Source: Nostoc sp. FACHB-892 (GTDB lineage Bacteria > Cyanobacteriota > Cyanobacteriia > Cyanobacteriales > Nostocaceae). Taken from it: a stretch of 64,000 nt of DNA. The notes under the pieces are model-generated. The model saw nothing but the letters and a program-made list of their open reading frames with translations. It did not search any database and had not been told where the DNA came from. Shown here in pieces: positions 63,157-64,000 of this stretch. The DNA is taken from positions 1-64,000 of the forward strand of contig NZ_JACJTR010000035.1 in NCBI RefSeq assembly GCF_014698795.1, written 5' to 3'. The position numbers were made by a program, and so were the translations under genes. How positions within the stretch are numbered: the first letter of the stretch is position 1; each line of letters starts with the position of its first letter.

Positions 63157-64000
63157 TTAAAGACTTAGATCCGCCTCTGACTCACGCTGCGGTTGTTGGT
63201 GCGGCGACTTTTCAAGCAACAGATCCTGGTTCCAAGAGAGTGCTTTGGGTCTTGAGCGTCTAGCATGGGGCAGTAATTTCTTAACAGCTAGTGCGGTGGC
63301 TTCCCCGAATTCATCAGAGTTGAACGCCATTTTAATTTGAGAAATATCCTCTAATCGCTCTACTGGTGTACTTTTGGGATCAGCAAGTGCCATGTACAGT
63401 GTTCGCTGTTTTGGTATTGACCCAGTTTTGGAATATTCCAACATTGCGTATGAGAAAGCATCAATCGTTGAGGAACAAAGTACCACTTTTTCTACTTTGG
63501 TCGTTCCTCGCTCCCCCAACTGGAAATGGAACCAACTGTTTGTGCGATCGCTTCCAATGGCCAAACCCTTAAATTCACTCCCTTCAAGGTAAGCCCCTTT
63601 AACTTGATGGTTTAAATCTCGCATTAGAAACACTGCATTTTGCTCCTTGTCAGCGTAAATCAACCCCGATTGGTGAAATCCGTGTACAAAGTTTGATGGC
63701 AATCCCCAGAAGTGAGTCAAGTAATCATGTATTGCAAGCCACTTGCTTTTATCCTCAACTGGTGGGACAAACTTGGGGGCTGGCTCGGTTTGAAGAATAT
63801 CTGCTGTTTGTTTTTTGACTGCGGCGATCGCTGCTCGTTCTGCCCCCGATTCCCCAAATCTGTCATTGAGCCACGCCAAACCCTGTCGCAAATTGTAATT
63901 GTTGACTTGAATCACCAAATCTATCGCCCCGCCCCCCTTTTCTACTCCTGGGGAGGCAGACTGAAATTTATCCCCATTTATATCAATGATGTGGCCATGA
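63157..64000 (-). CDS. DUF3991/Toprim protein (partial)
   Basis: The frame stays open to the window edge: the upstream part reads HGHIIDINGDKFQSASPG and GGGAIDLVIQVNN, so the true start is beyond 64000. The visible 281 residues have the CHC2/DUF3991-like GLAWLNDRFGESGAERAAI, then a domain WLAIHDYLTHFWGLPSNFVH, and a Toprim-like VVLCSSTIDAFSYAML and QIKMAFNSDEFGEATALAVK. Such proteins are primases or the C-terminal part of relaxases. It heads the tra operon and may be the main relaxase or primase; the missing N-terminus decides. Confidence 0.8.
   Translation of the reverse strand, partial: HGHIIDINGDKFQSASPGVEKGGGAIDLVIQVNNYNLRQGLAWLNDRFGESGAERAAIAAVKKQTADILQTEPAPKFVPPVEDKSKWLAIHDYLTHFWGLPSNFVHGFHQSGLIYADKEQNAVFLMRDLNHQVKGAYLEGSEFKGLAIGSDRTNSWFHFQLGERGTTKVEKVVLCSSTIDAFSYAMLEYSKTGSIPKQRTLYMALADPKSTPVERLEDISQIKMAFNSDEFGEATALAVKKLLPHARRSRPKALSWNQDLLLEKSPHQQPQRESEADLSL

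Noticed and set aside
1..64000. rRNA or tRNA genes
   Set aside because: I saw no rRNA core sequences and no tRNA-like cloverleaf with TTCGA-type arms at a fitting place.

Overview
The window looks like part of a large plasmid of a filamentous, Nostoc-like cyanobacterium. Evidence: GCGATCGC (HIP1) octamers in many places, Nostoc-type short dispersed repeats (for example a 39-base repeat identical at 14311-14349 and 36863-36901), a PEP-CTERM protein, a PAP/fibrillin protein, cyanobacterial TPS/CHAT genes, a CyRepA-like plasmid replication protein and a cyanobacterial-type conjugation (T4SS) operon. I found no rRNA, tRNA or CRISPR array.

Layout. 1-2.6 kb: a tyrosine recombinase operon with a dif-like inverted repeat just upstream. 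2.8-11.6 kb: a phosphate/nucleic-acid scavenging region. It holds the NuiA inhibitor and NucA nuclease (convergent), a PEP-CTERM choice-of-anchor I protein behind a tandem Pho box, an SNase/Excalibur remnant, a TetR-SDR pair and PhoX phosphatase behind a possible second Pho box. 11.8-18.3 kb: a group II intron domain V remnant, a glycine-rich repeat protein, dispersed-repeat clusters, a plasmid DNA-binding protein and a degenerate fragment of that same family. 18.3-29.2 kb: a fibrillin, a two-partner-secretion exoprotein, a CHAT protease, a secreted lumen-type protein, a Ser/Thr kinase with TPRs and an NB-ARC ATPase. 29.8-34.9 kb: the replication module, with a 58-aa gene coupled to a CyRepA1-like primase-helicase, then a second tyrosine recombinase with its own nearby inverted repeat. 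36-43.4 kb: a DNA-binding protein, a lipoprotein between two direct repeats, an operon of a BRO-like protein with two ParA-like ATPases and a membrane protein, and a divergent two-component pair. 43.4-64 kb (minus strand): the conjugation operon. It encodes a DUF3991/Toprim protein (cut by the window edge), AAA ATPase, DUF192 protein, VirB2-like pilin, VirB3, VirB4, VirB5-like, VirB6, VirB8, VirB10, VirB9/TraK-like, an unknown exported protein, VirD4, a compact relaxase-like protein, a DUF3854 protein and small unknowns.

Working together: the T4SS genes, VirD4 and the relaxase-like gene support a self-transmissible plasmid. The ParA-like operon and the two-component pair lie beside it and are candidates for its control or partition. 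Miniature inverted-repeat elements and heptamer-like repeats sit in most junctions of the tra operon and inside several of its reading frames, so repeat invasion has reshaped proteins such as the relaxase-like C-terminus, the Rep N-terminus and the AAA ATPase.

Functional names rest on motif recognition by eye. No database search was possible.
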